A stretch of DNA of 64,000 nucleotides, taken from positions 1,612,001 through 1,676,000 of the forward strand of contig NZ_PEBF01000001.1 in NCBI RefSeq assembly GCF_002742625.1, in the 5' to 3' direction. Shown here in pieces: positions 45,344 to 54,866 of this stretch. A program made the translations under genes and the position numbers. Within the stretch, counting starts at the first letter, position 1, and each line of letters begins with the position of its first letter. The notes under the pieces are model-generated. The model saw only the letters and a list, made by a program, of their open reading frames with translations. It searched no databases and had not been told where the DNA came from. This stretch comes from Caulobacter sp. FWC2. GTDB taxonomy: Bacteria > Pseudomonadota > Alphaproteobacteria > Caulobacterales > Caulobacteraceae.

Positions 45344-45724
45344 ATGACGAAGAAGGTCCTCATCGTGGAGGATAACGAGCTGAACATGAAGCTCTTTCAT
45401 GATCTGCTCGAAGCCCAGGGTTACGAGACCCTGCAGACTCGCGAGGGTCTGTCGGCGCTGTCCATTGCCCGCGACAACAAGCCCGACCTGATTCTGATGG
45501 ACATCCAGCTGCCGGAGATCTCCGGCCTGGAAGTCACCAAGTGGCTGAAGGAAGACGACGAGCTCGCCCATATCCCGGTCGTGGCCGTCACCGCCTTCGC
45601 CATGAAGGGCGACGAAGAGCGCATCCGCGAGGGGGGCTGCGAGGCCTATATCTCCAAGCCGATCTCGGTGGTCCACTTCCTGGACACCATCAAGCGGCTC
45701 CTGGACAAGGTCCCGGCCGCATGA
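45344..45724 (+). CDS. divK: Single-domain response regulator DivK
   Basis: 126 residues, a CheY-like receiver domain with phosphoacceptor Asp53, Lys (ISKPIS) and acidic pocket VEDNE, without output domain. The sequence start [18 protein letters not shown] matches C. crescentus DivK. It is phosphorylated by DivJ and PleC and controls CtrA activity through DivL. Its TGA overlaps the pleD ATG (ATGA), as in Caulobacter. Confidence 0.97.
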   Translation: MTKKVLIVEDNELNMKLFHDLLEAQGYETLQTREGLSALSIARDNKPDLILMDIQLPEISGLEVTKWLKEDDELAHIPVVAVTAFAMKGDEERIREGGCEAYISKPISVVHFLDTIKRLLDKVPAA

Positions 45725-47085
45725 GCGCCCGGATCCTCGTCGTCGACGACATCGAAGCCAATGTCCGTCTGCTCGAGGCCAAGCTGACGGCCGAGTACTA
45801 TGAAGTCTCCAGCGCCATGGATGGCCCGACCGCCTTGGCCATGGCGTCTCGAGACCTGCCCGACATCATCCTGCTGGACGTGATGATGCCCGGCATGGAC
45901 GGCTTCACCGTCTGTCGCAAACTCAAGGAAGATCCCGCCACCCGCCACATCCCGGTGGTGCTGATCACGGCCCTCGACGGCCGAGGCGACCGCATCCAGG
46001 GCCTGGAGGCGGGCGCTTCGGACTTCCTGACCAAGCCCATCGACGACGTCATGCTGTTCGCCCGCGTGCGCAGCCTGACACGCTTCAAGCTCGTGATCGA
46101 CGAACTGCGCCAGCGCGAGGCCTCTGGCCGCCGCATGGGCGTGATCGCCGGCGCCGCCGCCCGCCTGGACGGCCTGGGCGGGCGGGTGCTGATCGTCGAC
46201 GACAACGAACGCCAGGCCGCCCGCATCGCGGCCGAGCTGGGCGTCGAGCATCGCCCGGTCATCGAGAGCGATCCTGAAAAGGCCAAGATCAGCGCCGGCG
46301 GCCCCGTCGACCTGGTCATCGTCAACGCCGCCGCCAAGAGCTTCGATGGCCTGCGCTTCACAGCCGCTCTGCGGTCGGAAGAGCGCTCGCGCCAGCTGCC
46401 CGTCCTGGCCATGGTCGATCCCGACGATCGCAATCGCATGGTCAAGGCGCTGGAAATCGGCGTGAACGACATCCTGCCGCGTCCGGTGGACCCGCAGGAG
46501 CTGTCGGCCCGCGTCAAGACGCAGATCCAGCGCAAGCGCTACACCGACTATCTGCGCAACAACCTGGACCACAGCCTGGAACTGGCCGTCACAGACCAGC
46601 TCACGGGGCTGCACAATCGTCGCTACATGTCCGGCCAGCTCGACTCGCTGGTCAAGCGTGCGGCGATGGGCGGCGAGCCGGTCTCGGCCCTGCTGATCGA
46701 CATCGATTTCTTCAAGAAGATCAACGACACCTTCGGTCACGATATCGGCGACGAGGTGCTGCGCGAGTTCGCCCTGCGCCTGGCCTCGAACGTCCGCGCC
46801 ATCGACCTGCCGTGCCGCTTCGGCGGCGAGGAGTTCGTGGTGGTCATGCCCGACACCCAGCTGGCCGACGCCCTGCGCATCGCCGAACGGATCCGCAACC
46901 ATGTCGCCGGCTCGCCCTTCAAGGTCGGGCCGACCAAGGAACAGCTGACGGTGACCATCTCGGTCGGCGTCTCGGCCACGCTCGGCCCCGACGACACCCC
47001 TGAAGCCCTGCTGAAGCGGGCCGATCAGGGCGTCTACCAGGCCAAGGCCTCGGGCCGGAACGCCGTGGTCGGCAAGGCCGCCTGA
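45721..47085 (+). CDS. pleD: Diguanylate cyclase response regulator PleD
   Basis: 454 residues, the length known for PleD. Receiver domain 1 has Asp53 (LLDVMMPG); the second receiver-like domain (about 155-285) lacks the usual phosphoacceptor region and serves in dimerisation. The GGDEF domain (about 300-454) carries GGEEF with the inhibitory RxxD motif (RAID) five residues before it. It synthesises cyclic di-GMP at the stalked pole. It follows divK with a 4-base overlap. A terminator follows the stop. Confidence 0.97.
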   Translation: MSARILVVDDIEANVRLLEAKLTAEYYEVSSAMDGPTALAMASRDLPDIILLDVMMPGMDGFTVCRKLKEDPATRHIPVVLITALDGRGDRIQGLEAGASDFLTKPIDDVMLFARVRSLTRFKLVIDELRQREASGRRMGVIAGAAARLDGLGGRVLIVDDNERQAARIAAELGVEHRPVIESDPEKAKISAGGPVDLVIVNAAAKSFDGLRFTAALRSEERSRQLPVLAMVDPDDRNRMVKALEIGVNDILPRPVDPQELSARVKTQIQRKRYTDYLRNNLDHSLELAVTDQLTGLHNRRYMSGQLDSLVKRAAMGGEPVSALLIDIDFFKKINDTFGHDIGDEVLREFALRLASNVRAIDLPCRFGGEEFVVVMPDTQLADALRIAERIRNHVAGSPFKVGPTKEQLTVTISVGVSATLGPDDTPEALLKRADQGVYQAKASGRNAVVGKAA

Positions 47086-47155
47086 CGGGCCTGGCGTATC
47101 GCTGAGGCCGCCTGGGACGTCATTTCCCGCTGATATCTTGAAGCCAGAATCAAAA

Positions 47156-47181
47156 ACGCCCGGCTATCGCTAGCCGGGCGT
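47156..47181. terminator. Bidirectional terminator between pleD and rpmG
   Basis: ACGCCCGGCTA and TAGCCGGGCGT pair perfectly across a 4-base loop (TCGC), with A/T-runs on both sides. It serves the convergent pleD and rpmG genes. Confidence 0.9.
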
Positions 47182-47208
47182 CTTGATGTCGTAGCGCTGA
47201 AAGCGATC

Positions 47209-47376
47209 TTACTTGATCTTGCCTTCGCGGAATTCGACGTGCTTGCGGACGACCGGATCGTACTTCTTCAGCACCATCTTTTCGGTCTTGGTGCGGGCGT
47301 TCTTCTTGGTGACGTAGAAGAAGCCGGTGTCCGCCGTCGAGTTCAGGCGGATCTTGATTGAAGCCGGTTTGGCCAT
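47209..47376 (-). CDS. rpmG: 50S ribosomal protein L33
   Basis: 55 residues in an ATG (47376) to TAA (47209) frame. The sequence [20 protein letters not shown] followed by [10 protein letters not shown] and the basic end [18 protein letters not shown] is that of bacterial L33, without the zinc cysteines of the C+ type. It is a component of the large subunit near the E site. It is convergent with pleD, as in C. crescentus. Confidence 0.96.
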   Translation of the reverse strand: MAKPASIKIRLNSTADTGFFYVTKKNARTKTEKMVLKKYDPVVRKHVEFREGKIK

Positions 47377-47457
47377 GGTCGAATCCCTGCGGTGGTCGCG
47401 CAGGTTCCCGCGCGTTGGAATTAAGAGGCGCGGAACATACTCATCGGGGACTCAAAG

Positions 47458-47919
47458 TCAATTGCCGGTCTGACAACGCCGGTAAGGAAAGTCGGCCGAA
47501 CGCGCCTGTCCGCCGACGGAACCCTCGATCCGGGCCACCAGGGTGTCCTTGTCGACCAGGCGATAGAGAATCCGCTGCGGGAAGTCGTGCTCGGGCGCCT
47601 CGAAGGTCACGGCGTTCTCTGAGATATCCTTCATCGGGAAGGCGGCTTCGGTCTGGCCGGAGGGAATCGCCACGAACTGCGGCTTGCCGTCGGCGGCGGG
47701 CAGGATGCGCATGAACTCGTACTCGCGCAGCTTGCCATCGCGGACGCTGCGGCTCATGCCGATCATCGCGCCGCCGGCCGGCGCCAGCCACTGCTCCTCG
47801 ATCTTCGTGCCGTTGGGCCGGGTCAGGGTCCAGCAGCCGGCGATGAAGCCCAGCTTGTCGATGTCGGATGGTGTGGGCGGCGTGGCGGCCAGGGCGACGG
47901 CGAGCAGTGTGGCGAGCAT
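47458..47919 (-). CDS. DUF6265-type secreted protein
   Basis: 153 residues with a short signal peptide (MLATLLAVALA) and a lipocalin-like beta-barrel. It has FIAGCWTL, EEQWLAPAGGAMIGMSR, FVAIPSGQTEAAF, FEAPEHDFPQRILYRL and a Cys near the C-terminus. The family is commonly annotated DUF6265 and its role is unknown. It is cotranscribed or at least codirectional with the NUDIX gene, from which it is separated by 22 bases. Confidence 0.83.
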   Translation of the reverse strand: MLATLLAVALAATPPTPSDIDKLGFIAGCWTLTRPNGTKIEEQWLAPAGGAMIGMSRSVRDGKLREYEFMRILPAADGKPQFVAIPSGQTEAAFPMKDISENAVTFEAPEHDFPQRILYRLVDKDTLVARIEGSVGGQARSADFPYRRCQTGN

Positions 47920-47941
47920 GTGCTTTCCCCCGGAAGCCGAC

Positions 47942-48670
47942 CTAGAGGTGGGTCAGGCGCCGTTTACCATTCAGGAAGCGCATGAAGGGGGCGGGCCGTC
48001 CAGTGTCGGCGAGGCGCTGGCCGATCTCGTGGACCACGAAGCGGGTGATATTGGGCAGATCCAGCGCCATCGCCTCCTGGAAGTCGACCCAGGCGATCTC
48101 GTCCAGCTCGCCGCAGTCCGGCCGACGGTCCAGCGACAGCAGCGCCTCGGCCGGCGCCATGAAGAAGCGGGCGTCGAAGCGGCGCGGGCGATAGGGCGGG
48201 GTGATCGCTCGGGCCACGAAGGAGAGCGGCGCCAGGTCGGGCAGGGCGCCCTGGGCCAGGAATGGCCGCCAGGGCCCCGCGCCGGGCCGTACAGGAGCTT
48301 GGCGGGCCAGCAGCAGCCCTGTCTCCTCGAAGGTCTCTCGCACCGCCGCCAGGGCCAGGGCGCGGGCAAGGCGGGTTGGCGTGCGATGGCGAGGTTCCAG
48401 CTCCAGCCGCGCGGAGACGTCAGGCGCGAGTTCGGTGGCGCTGGGGGCGTCGTAGTCGGTGCGATCGACCCGGCCGCCGGGGAACACCCACTTGTCGGGC
48501 ATGAAGGCGTGGCCGCCGTTGCGCCGCCCCATCAGCAGGCGTGGCTGCGGACCGTCGGTGCGAACGATGATCAGGGTGGCGGCGTGCTTGGGCGTCAGCG
48601 CCGCGCCGGTCTCGCGCACGGCGCCGTCGTGGATCGTGTCGAATTTCGCGTCGATCGGCGGCAGGCTCAT
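47942..48670 (-). CDS. NUDIX hydrolase with long-insert box
   Basis: 242 residues. The NUDIX box is split: GGRVD, then about 43 extra residues, then AVRETFEETGLLL; the conserved REx2EExGU end is intact. This long insertion is characteristic of NUDT19/acyl-CoA-type members. Other features are WVFPGGRVD and a hydrophobic C-terminal ITRFVVHEI helix. Function is probably hydrolysis of an acyl-CoA or related diphosphate. It is a neighbour of DUF6265. Confidence 0.85.
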   Translation of the reverse strand: MSLPPIDAKFDTIHDGAVRETGAALTPKHAATLIIVRTDGPQPRLLMGRRNGGHAFMPDKWVFPGGRVDRTDYDAPSATELAPDVSARLELEPRHRTPTRLARALALAAVRETFEETGLLLARQAPVRPGAGPWRPFLAQGALPDLAPLSFVARAITPPYRPRRFDARFFMAPAEALLSLDRRPDCGELDEIAWVDFQEAMALDLPNITRFVVHEIGQRLADTGRPAPFMRFLNGKRRLTHL

Positions 48671-48790
48671 GCGCTCAAGTTAGACCGATCCGCGAAGCTG
48701 CATAGAGCGACCCGACGTCAAGCCGGCGGACGCTTGACCCTTCGCCACGACGCGTCCCAAGGTCGCTGCGCTTTTTGGGAGGGGTTTGTG

Positions 48791-50089
48791 ATGATCGGAC
48801 GGGTTTCGGCGCTGGCGCTGGTGGCGGGCATGGCTTTCGGCGCGCCGGCGATGGCCGCGCCTTCCACCGCCAAGATCGAGGCTGCGGCCAAGGCGGTCCA
48901 GCCCAAGGTCATCGCCTGGCGGCGCGACATCCATGAGCATCCGGAACTGGGTAATCAGGAGGTCCGCACCTCGGCCCTGATCGCCAAGGAGCTGAAGGCC
49001 CTGGGCTTCGAGGTCCGCGAGAACGTCGGCAAGACCGGCGTGGTCGGCATCCTGAAGGGCGGCAAGCCGGGCAAGGTCGTGGCCCTGCGCGCCGACATGG
49101 ACGCCCTGCCGGTCGAGGAAAAGACGGGCCTGCCTTTCGCCTCCAAGGTCACCGCGACCTGGGAAGGCAGGACGGTGCCGGTCATGCACGCCTGCGGTCA
49201 TGACACCCACGTGGCCATGCTGCTGGGGACCGCCACGGTGCTGGCCGGCATGAAGGCCGACATCAAGGGCACGGTGGTCCTGATCTTCCAGCCCGCCGAG
49301 GAAGGCCCGCAGGCCGGCGAGGAGGGCGGCGCCAAGCTGATGATCCGCGACGGCGCTCTGGACAAGCCCAAGGTCGACGCGATCTTCGGCCTGCACATCG
49401 GCCCCGCCGACGCCAACCTGCTGAACTATCGCCCCGAGGGCTTCTACGCCTCGTCCGACCGGCTGACGATCACCGTTAAGGGCAAGCAGACCCATGGCGC
49501 GCGGCCCTGGGCCGGTGTCGACATGGCCAGCGTGGCCGCCGACATCATCCAGGCCACCAACCAGATCGCCGCCCGCCAGGTCGATGTCGGCGCCTCGCCC
49601 TCGGTGGTGACGATCGCCGTCATCAACATGGGCATGCGCCAGAACATCATTCCCGAGGACCTGAAGATGGAGGGGACCATGCGGACCTTCTCCACCGCCC
49701 GCCACGACGACCTGGTCGCCAAGATGCAGAAGGCCGTCGCCGCCATCGGCGACCGCTACGGCGCCAAGGCCGAGGCGGTGTTCAGCCAGCCCTATCCGGT
49801 GACCTACAACGACCCGGCGCTATCGGCCTGGGTCAAGGCCAGCCTGGAAAAGGCCTCGCCCGGCAAGGTCGACGACAAGGCCGCCCTGGTGACCGGGGCT
49901 GAGGACTTCTCGATGTACGCCGAGAAGGTCCCGGCGGTGTTCGTGCAGCTGGGCGGCCGCAAGGCGAACGTGCCGGCCGCCACCGCGCCGGCCAACCACT
50001 CGCCCTATTTCGATGTCGACGAGGCGGTGTTCGAGACCGGGGTGAAGGCCGAGGTGTTCATGGCGCTGGATTATCTGGAGAAGAAGTAG
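48791..50089 (+). CDS. Secreted M20 family amidohydrolase/peptidase
   Basis: 432 residues with signal peptide (about 1-23). Zinc-ligand motifs: RRDIHEHPELGNQE at the start, VMHACGHDTHVAML, PAEEGPQAGEEGG and GLHIGP, plus dimerisation-domain entry KGKQTHGARPWAGVD. The closest relatives are amidohydrolases of the IAA-amino-acid/N-acyl amino-acid hydrolase type. The GGGAGGGG site lies 7 bases before ATG 48791; a GTG one codon upstream is possible. A repeat element starts directly after its TAG. Confidence 0.92.
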   Translation: MIGRVSALALVAGMAFGAPAMAAPSTAKIEAAAKAVQPKVIAWRRDIHEHPELGNQEVRTSALIAKELKALGFEVRENVGKTGVVGILKGGKPGKVVALRADMDALPVEEKTGLPFASKVTATWEGRTVPVMHACGHDTHVAMLLGTATVLAGMKADIKGTVVLIFQPAEEGPQAGEEGGAKLMIRDGALDKPKVDAIFGLHIGPADANLLNYRPEGFYASSDRLTITVKGKQTHGARPWAGVDMASVAADIIQATNQIAARQVDVGASPSVVTIAVINMGMRQNIIPEDLKMEGTMRTFSTARHDDLVAKMQKAVAAIGDRYGAKAEAVFSQPYPVTYNDPALSAWVKASLEKASPGKVDDKAALVTGAEDFSMYAEKVPAVFVQLGGRKANVPAATAPANHSPYFDVDEAVFETGVKAEVFMALDYLEKK

Positions 50090-50209
50090 ATCCTCCCCCG
50101 CGATGCGGGGGAGGTGGCCCAGAGGGCCGGAGGGGGCAAGCTGGATCGAGGCCGCATTGGCCCCCTCAGTCGCTCCGCGACAGCTCCCCCGCATCGCGGG
50201 GGAGCATCC
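50089..50209. repeat. C-rich palindromic element, copy 1 of a near-identical pair
   Basis: Almost identical to 52421-52539 over about 119 bases. It consists of two hairpins (CTCCCCCGCGATGCGGGGGAG and CTCCCCCGCATCGCGGGGGAG) flanking a spacer with GGCCGGAGGGGGC and GCCCCCTCAGTCGC. It begins directly at the stop codon of the M20 gene and the minus-strand aminotransferase ends inside it. Confidence 0.93.
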
Positions 50210-51335
50210 TGTCGACGAACCACGGCGTCATCCGCTTCAGCGCCTCTTCGACCTCGGCCGTCGAGACCGCGAAGCTGAAGCGGATGAAGTGCTTGCCCTC
50301 GACCGGATCGAAGTCGACGCCGGGGGCGGTGGCCACGCCGGTGTCCTTTAGGAGCTGCTGGCAGAAGCCCAGCGAGTCGTCCGTCAGGTGGCCGATGTCG
50401 GCCCAGATGTAGAAGGCGCCATCGGGCGGGGCGATCTTGCGCAGACCGAGCGCCGGCAGGGCGTCCAGCATCCGCTGGCGATTGGCCCGATACACGTCGA
50501 TATGAGCCTCTAGCTCGTCGATGCAGTCCATCGCCGCCAGCCCCGCGTGCTGACTCAGCGACGGGGCTGTCAGGAACAGGTTGCCGACATAGGCCCGGGC
50601 GCGCTCCAGGTCCTCGCCCAGCGGCGTCAGCAGCCAGCCCAGCCGCCAGCCGGCCATGCTGAAGTACTTGCTGAAGCTGTTGACGATCAGGGCGTCGGGG
50701 GCGAACTCCAGCATCGAGGGCGTGCGGCCCGTGTAGCTGAGGCCGTGATAGATCTCGTCGCTGATGATGCGGATGCCGCGTTCGCGGCAGACCTGGGCGA
50801 TTTTCTCAAGCTCCTCGGGCGCGATGATCGTGCCGGTCGGGTTGGCGGGACTGGCGACGATGACGCCGGCCGGGGCGGGTTCCAGTTCGGCAAGATGCTT
50901 GGCGGTCAGCTGGAAGCGATCCTCGGGCCCGCAGGCGATCTCGACCGGCTCCAGGTGCAGGGCCTTCAGGCTGTTGCGATAGGCGACATAGCCGGGGCGG
51001 GCCAGGGCGATGCGGTCGCCGGGGGTGAACACGCTGGACAGCGCCAGCACAAGCGCGGGCGAGGCGCCGCAGGTCAGGACGATCCGCTCAGGCTCGACCG
51101 TGACGCCGTAGAGGGTCTGGTAGCGGTCGGCGATCCGCTGGCGCAGCAGGGGGCTTTCCCAATAGCCCATGGCCTCGGCGTCGAGGATCTCGTGGGCCTT
51201 GGTGATCGCCTTGCTCGGCGCGCCCGTCGAGGGCTGGCCGAACTCCATGTGGATGATCGAGGCGCCCTGCGTCTTCAACTGGTGAGCCAGGCGGCTGATG
51301 GCGATGGCGTGGAAGGGTTCGATCTCTGCGCGCAT
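50166..51335 (-). CDS. Class I PLP aminotransferase
   Basis: 389 residues, fold type I. It has SFSKYFSMAGWRLGW with the Schiff-base Lys, PANPTGTIIAPEEL, SDEIYHGL, and FIRFSFAVST near the end. It resembles aspartate/alanine-type transaminases acting on unknown amino acids. Its final residues, MLPRDAGELSRSD, are encoded by the repeat element at 50166-50207, replacing whatever the original C-terminus was. It is convergent with the M20 amidohydrolase and divergent from the CE2-like esterase. Confidence 0.92.
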   Translation of the reverse strand: MRAEIEPFHAIAISRLAHQLKTQGASIIHMEFGQPSTGAPSKAITKAHEILDAEAMGYWESPLLRQRIADRYQTLYGVTVEPERIVLTCGASPALVLALSSVFTPGDRIALARPGYVAYRNSLKALHLEPVEIACGPEDRFQLTAKHLAELEPAPAGVIVASPANPTGTIIAPEELEKIAQVCRERGIRIISDEIYHGLSYTGRTPSMLEFAPDALIVNSFSKYFSMAGWRLGWLLTPLGEDLERARAYVGNLFLTAPSLSQHAGLAAMDCIDELEAHIDVYRANRQRMLDALPALGLRKIAPPDGAFYIWADIGHLTDDSLGFCQQLLKDTGVATAPGVDFDPVEGKHFIRFSFAVSTAEVEEALKRMTPWFVDRMLPRDAGELSRSD

Positions 51336-51388
51336 GGCTCTGCTTAGCGGGGTTTGACGCGGCGCGCATCCGGCTTGAGAAGGAGGTC

Positions 51389-52420
51389 ATGCGCTTGCTG
51401 ACTCTCGCCGTCCTCCTGGGTCTCGCGACCCCCGTCTTCGCCCAAAAGACCTGGGCCCAGACGGCGCTACCGCTGAACATCGGCGGCCGGGTCGCGCCGG
51501 CGCCGGACGGGGCGTACGAGTTCGGCTGGCCGGGGGTCTATTTCGAGGGGCGCTTCAAGGGGCCTTCGGTCGAGGTGGTGGTCGACACCGGCGCCGAGCA
51601 TCTGGCGGTCAGCATCGACGGCGTGCGCAAGGCCGAGCTGACCAAGGCCGGCGAGCTTCACCTGCTGCTCGACCGCCTGGGTCCCGGCGAGCACGTCGTG
51701 CGCCTGGACAAGCTGACGGAAAGCCAGACGGGCTCGGCGCGGTTCGAGGGCTTCTTCGTCGGGCCAAGGGAGGGGGCCTTGCCGGCGCCCAGCCGTCCGC
51801 GCCGGATCGAGTTCATCGGCGATTCCTACACTGTCGGCTACGGCGTGCGCTCGACGAGCCGCGACTGCACGGAGCAACAGGTCCACGACCTGACCGACAC
51901 CAGCCTGGCCTTCGGGCCGATCCTGGCCGGACGGCTCGACGCCGACTATCGGATCGAGGCCTTCTCGGGCCGGGGCGTGGTGCGCAACTACAATGGCTTG
52001 GCGCCGGGCGAGACGCTGCCGGTGCTATTGCCGCGCATCATCCCCGGCCAAGCCGAGCCACGCGTGGCGGCGGACGATCCCTGGACGCCGGACATCGTCG
52101 TCATAGGCCTCGGCACCAACGACTTTTCGACGCCGCTGCACCCTGGAGAGGCCTGGGCCGACGAGGCGGCGCTGCGCAAGGACTATCGGGAGCGCTACGT
52201 CGCCTTCGTCGAGGGCCTGAAGGCCAACCGTCCTGGCGCGCGGGTCTTCCTGATCGCCGGGGATACGTTCGACGTGGATGTCGGGGAGGTCGCGGATCGC
52301 ACCGGCGCGACGGCGGTGCGGATCACCGGCCTGGATCGTGGCGCGTGCCACGGGCATCCGTCGGTCGCGGATCAGCGGATGATGGCGGATCGGCTGGAGG
52401 CGGCGATCGGCGTGAAGTAG
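51389..52420 (+). CDS. Secreted SGNH esterase, carbohydrate esterase family 2-like
   Basis: 343 residues with signal peptide (about 1-18), an N-terminal jelly-roll (about 30-125) and a GDSL/SGNH domain. Catalytic Ser is in EFIGDSYTVGYG (about 145), the block III Asn-Asp in GLGTNDFS and the catalytic Asp/His in a CHGHPSVADQ end. The two-domain arrangement with Cys-loop STSRDCTEQQ corresponds to CE2 acetyl-xylan/acetylmannan esterases. AAGGAGGTC precedes the ATG. A repeat element starts directly after its TAG. Confidence 0.9.
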   Translation: MRLLTLAVLLGLATPVFAQKTWAQTALPLNIGGRVAPAPDGAYEFGWPGVYFEGRFKGPSVEVVVDTGAEHLAVSIDGVRKAELTKAGELHLLLDRLGPGEHVVRLDKLTESQTGSARFEGFFVGPREGALPAPSRPRRIEFIGDSYTVGYGVRSTSRDCTEQQVHDLTDTSLAFGPILAGRLDADYRIEAFSGRGVVRNYNGLAPGETLPVLLPRIIPGQAEPRVAADDPWTPDIVVIGLGTNDFSTPLHPGEAWADEAALRKDYRERYVAFVEGLKANRPGARVFLIAGDTFDVDVGEVADRTGATAVRITGLDRGACHGHPSVADQRMMADRLEAAIGVK

Positions 52421-52539
52421 ATCCTCCCCCGCATCGCGGGGGAGGTGGCCCAGAGGGCCGGAGGGGGCTAGCTGGATAGAGGCCGCGTTCGCCCCCTCAG
52501 TCGCTCCGCGACAGCTCCCCCGCAACGCGGGGGAGCATC
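52421..52539. repeat. C-rich palindromic element, copy 2
   Basis: Nearly identical to 50089-50209: the same two hairpins and spacer, with about ten substitutions. It begins directly after a GTGAAGTAG stop context that matches the AAGTAG of copy 1. It lies between the convergent CE2-like esterase and rnr; the RNase R stop is immediately adjacent. Confidence 0.93.
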
Positions 52540-54822
52540 TTACCGCCGCTTGCCGCGCCGAACGCCTTTCGGCAATCCGCCGCGCGGCTTCACCGCCGCC
52601 TGCCGCCGCGCCCCCAACCTGGGCCTTGGCATCTTCGGATCCGCCGGCAGCGGGTCGCTCAGCATCTCGAACAGCAGCCCGCCGGTGACAGGCGTGGCCT
52701 CGACCAGCTTGACCTCGACGTTCATGCCGAGCGTCCAGCGCTGGCCGGTGCGGTCGCCGACAAGGGCGTGCAGCTTCTCGTCGTGGACGAAGAACTCCTC
52801 TCCCAGGGTCGAGACCGGCACCAGGCCGTCGGCGCCAGTGTCGACCAGCTTCACGAACAGGCCAAAGCGGGTCACCCCGGTGACCCGGCCGGCGAAGGTC
52901 GCGCCCACGCGGTCGGCCAGGAAGGCGGCGATGTAGCGGTCGGTGGCGTCGCGCTCGGCGGCCATGGCCCGGCGCTCGGCGTGGGTGATGACCTCAGCCG
53001 TGTCCTTGATCTGGGCGATGTCCTGGTCGGTAAGACCGTCGTCGCCCAGCCCCAGGGCCCGGATCAGGCCCCGGTGGACGATCAGGTCGGCATAGCGGCG
53101 GATCGGGCTGGTGAAGTGGGCGTACTTGGCCAGGTTCAGGCCGAAGTGGCCGATATTGTCGGCGCTGTAGTGGGCCTGCATCTGGGTGCGCAGGACCACT
53201 TCGTTGATGATCGCCGCGTTCGGACCCTCGCGCGTCTCGTCCAGCAGCTTGTTGAACCGCGCGGTCTGCGGGGCTTGGCCCTTGTCCCAGCGGATCTCCA
53301 GCGTCTGCAGGAAGTCTGCGAGGTTCTGCACCTTCTCCAGGCTGGGCGTGTCGTGCACTCGGTAGATCAGGGGCGAGCGCTTGGCCTCCAGGCTCTCGGC
53401 GGCGCAGACATTGGCCTGCACCATCATCTCCTCGATCAGCTTGTGGGCTTCCAGGCTGGGACGCTTGGTGATGGACAGGATCTCGCCCTGGCGGATGATG
53501 ATCCGGCGCTCGTCGCTCTCGATGGCCAGGGGCGAGCGGGCGTCGCGGCCGATCTTCATCGTCCGATAGGCTTCCCACAGGGGCTGGAGGATCGGCTCCA
53601 GCAGCGGGCCGGTCTTGTCGTCCGGCTGGCCGTCGATGGCCGCCTGGGCCTGCTCGTAGGACAGCTTGGCGGCCGAGCGCATCAGGCCGCGCACGAACTT
53701 GTGGCCCTTCTTGCGGCCCGACTTGTCGAACACCATCCGCACGGCCAGGGTCGCGCGGTTCTCGCTCTCACGTAGCGAGCACAGGCCGTTGGACAGGGTC
53801 TCGGGCAGCATCGGCTCGACCCGGTCGGGGAAGTAGACGCTGTTGCCCTTCTCGCGGGCGTCGCGGTCCAGGGCCGAGCCGGGGCGCACATAGGCCGCCA
53901 CATCGGCGATGGCCACCCAGACCACCCAGCCGCCCTTATTGGTCTCGTCCTCGTCGGGATGGGCGTAGACGGCGTCGTCGTGGTCGCGGGCGTCAACCGG
54001 GTCGATGGTCACGAACGGCAGCTTGCGCAGGTCCTCGCGGCCGGTCAGCGTCGGTTCGACGGCGGTCCTGGCCTCGGCCTCGGCGGCCTCGGAGAAGCCG
54101 GTCGGGATGCCGTGGCTGTGGATGGCGATCAGCGAGGCGGCGCGGGGATCGTTCTCAGTCCCGACCACTTCCAGCACCTTGCCGGGCTTGGGACCGTAGC
54201 GGCCGCCATGCGTGCCGACCTGGGCGAGCACGAGGTCGCCGTCCTTCAGGTCGTGGGCGACGCTGGGGTCGAGGATCAGCACGTCCTTGGACTTGCGGTC
54301 GACCGGCTCGACGCGGATCTCCTTGCGGTGCTTGCGGATGACGCCCAGCACCTTGTGGGCGCTTTGGCCGAGCTTCTTGATCAGCTTGGCTTCGAACTCG
54401 CCGGTCTCCAGGCGCTCGAAGCGGACCAGCAGGCGGTCGCCAAGCCCCGGCGCGCCGGCCGCAGCCTCGCCCTTGGTCGGGGCCAGGCGGACGTTCGGGA
54501 CGTCGTCGTCGGACTTGGTCAGCTTGACGTAGAGTTCGCCGTCGACGTCGCGCTCGACCACGTCGGCTACGCCCACCGGGGGAAGGGAGCCGGGCTCGGC
54601 AAAGCCCTTGCGGCCGCGCTTGGCCAGGGCACCTTGGGCTTCCAGCTCGCGGATCATCTCGCGCAGGGCGCGGCGATCGGCGCCCTTCAGGCCGAAGTGG
54701 CGGGCGATGTCGGCCTTGCCGCTCTCACCGGCGTCGCGCAGGAACGCCAGCAGCGTCTCGCGGTCGGGAAGGCCCGCAGGCGGCTTGGGCTTGAAAGTCT
54801 TGGTCGGGCGAAGTTTAGCCAT
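52540..54822 (-). CDS. rnr: Ribonuclease R
   Basis: A processive 3'-5' exoribonuclease of 760 residues. N-terminal winged helix (about 20-75), two cold-shock/OB domains, the RNB catalytic domain with TIDPVDARDHDDAVYA (three of the four catalytic acids) and IADVAAYVRPGSALD, an S1 domain, and a basic C-terminus (KPRGGLPKGVRRGKRR). It degrades structured RNA. A small membrane protein and topA lie upstream in the same orientation. Confidence 0.96.
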   Translation of the reverse strand: MAKLRPTKTFKPKPPAGLPDRETLLAFLRDAGESGKADIARHFGLKGADRRALREMIRELEAQGALAKRGRKGFAEPGSLPPVGVADVVERDVDGELYVKLTKSDDDVPNVRLAPTKGEAAAGAPGLGDRLLVRFERLETGEFEAKLIKKLGQSAHKVLGVIRKHRKEIRVEPVDRKSKDVLILDPSVAHDLKDGDLVLAQVGTHGGRYGPKPGKVLEVVGTENDPRAASLIAIHSHGIPTGFSEAAEAEARTAVEPTLTGREDLRKLPFVTIDPVDARDHDDAVYAHPDEDETNKGGWVVWVAIADVAAYVRPGSALDRDAREKGNSVYFPDRVEPMLPETLSNGLCSLRESENRATLAVRMVFDKSGRKKGHKFVRGLMRSAAKLSYEQAQAAIDGQPDDKTGPLLEPILQPLWEAYRTMKIGRDARSPLAIESDERRIIIRQGEILSITKRPSLEAHKLIEEMMVQANVCAAESLEAKRSPLIYRVHDTPSLEKVQNLADFLQTLEIRWDKGQAPQTARFNKLLDETREGPNAAIINEVVLRTQMQAHYSADNIGHFGLNLAKYAHFTSPIRRYADLIVHRGLIRALGLGDDGLTDQDIAQIKDTAEVITHAERRAMAAERDATDRYIAAFLADRVGATFAGRVTGVTRFGLFVKLVDTGADGLVPVSTLGEEFFVHDEKLHALVGDRTGQRWTLGMNVEVKLVEATPVTGGLLFEMLSDPLPADPKMPRPRLGARRQAAVKPRGGLPKGVRRGKRR

Positions 54823-54866
54823 GTCCTGCCTTACCGCGCTTCAGCCGAGGTGGGCGAGATTTTCTT

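Noticed and set aside
47684..48790. In-frame N-terminal extension of the M20 amidohydrolase
   Set aside because: It runs antisense through the NUDIX gene and would place a signal peptide in the middle of the protein. The ATG at 48791 with GGGAGGGG RBS is convincing.
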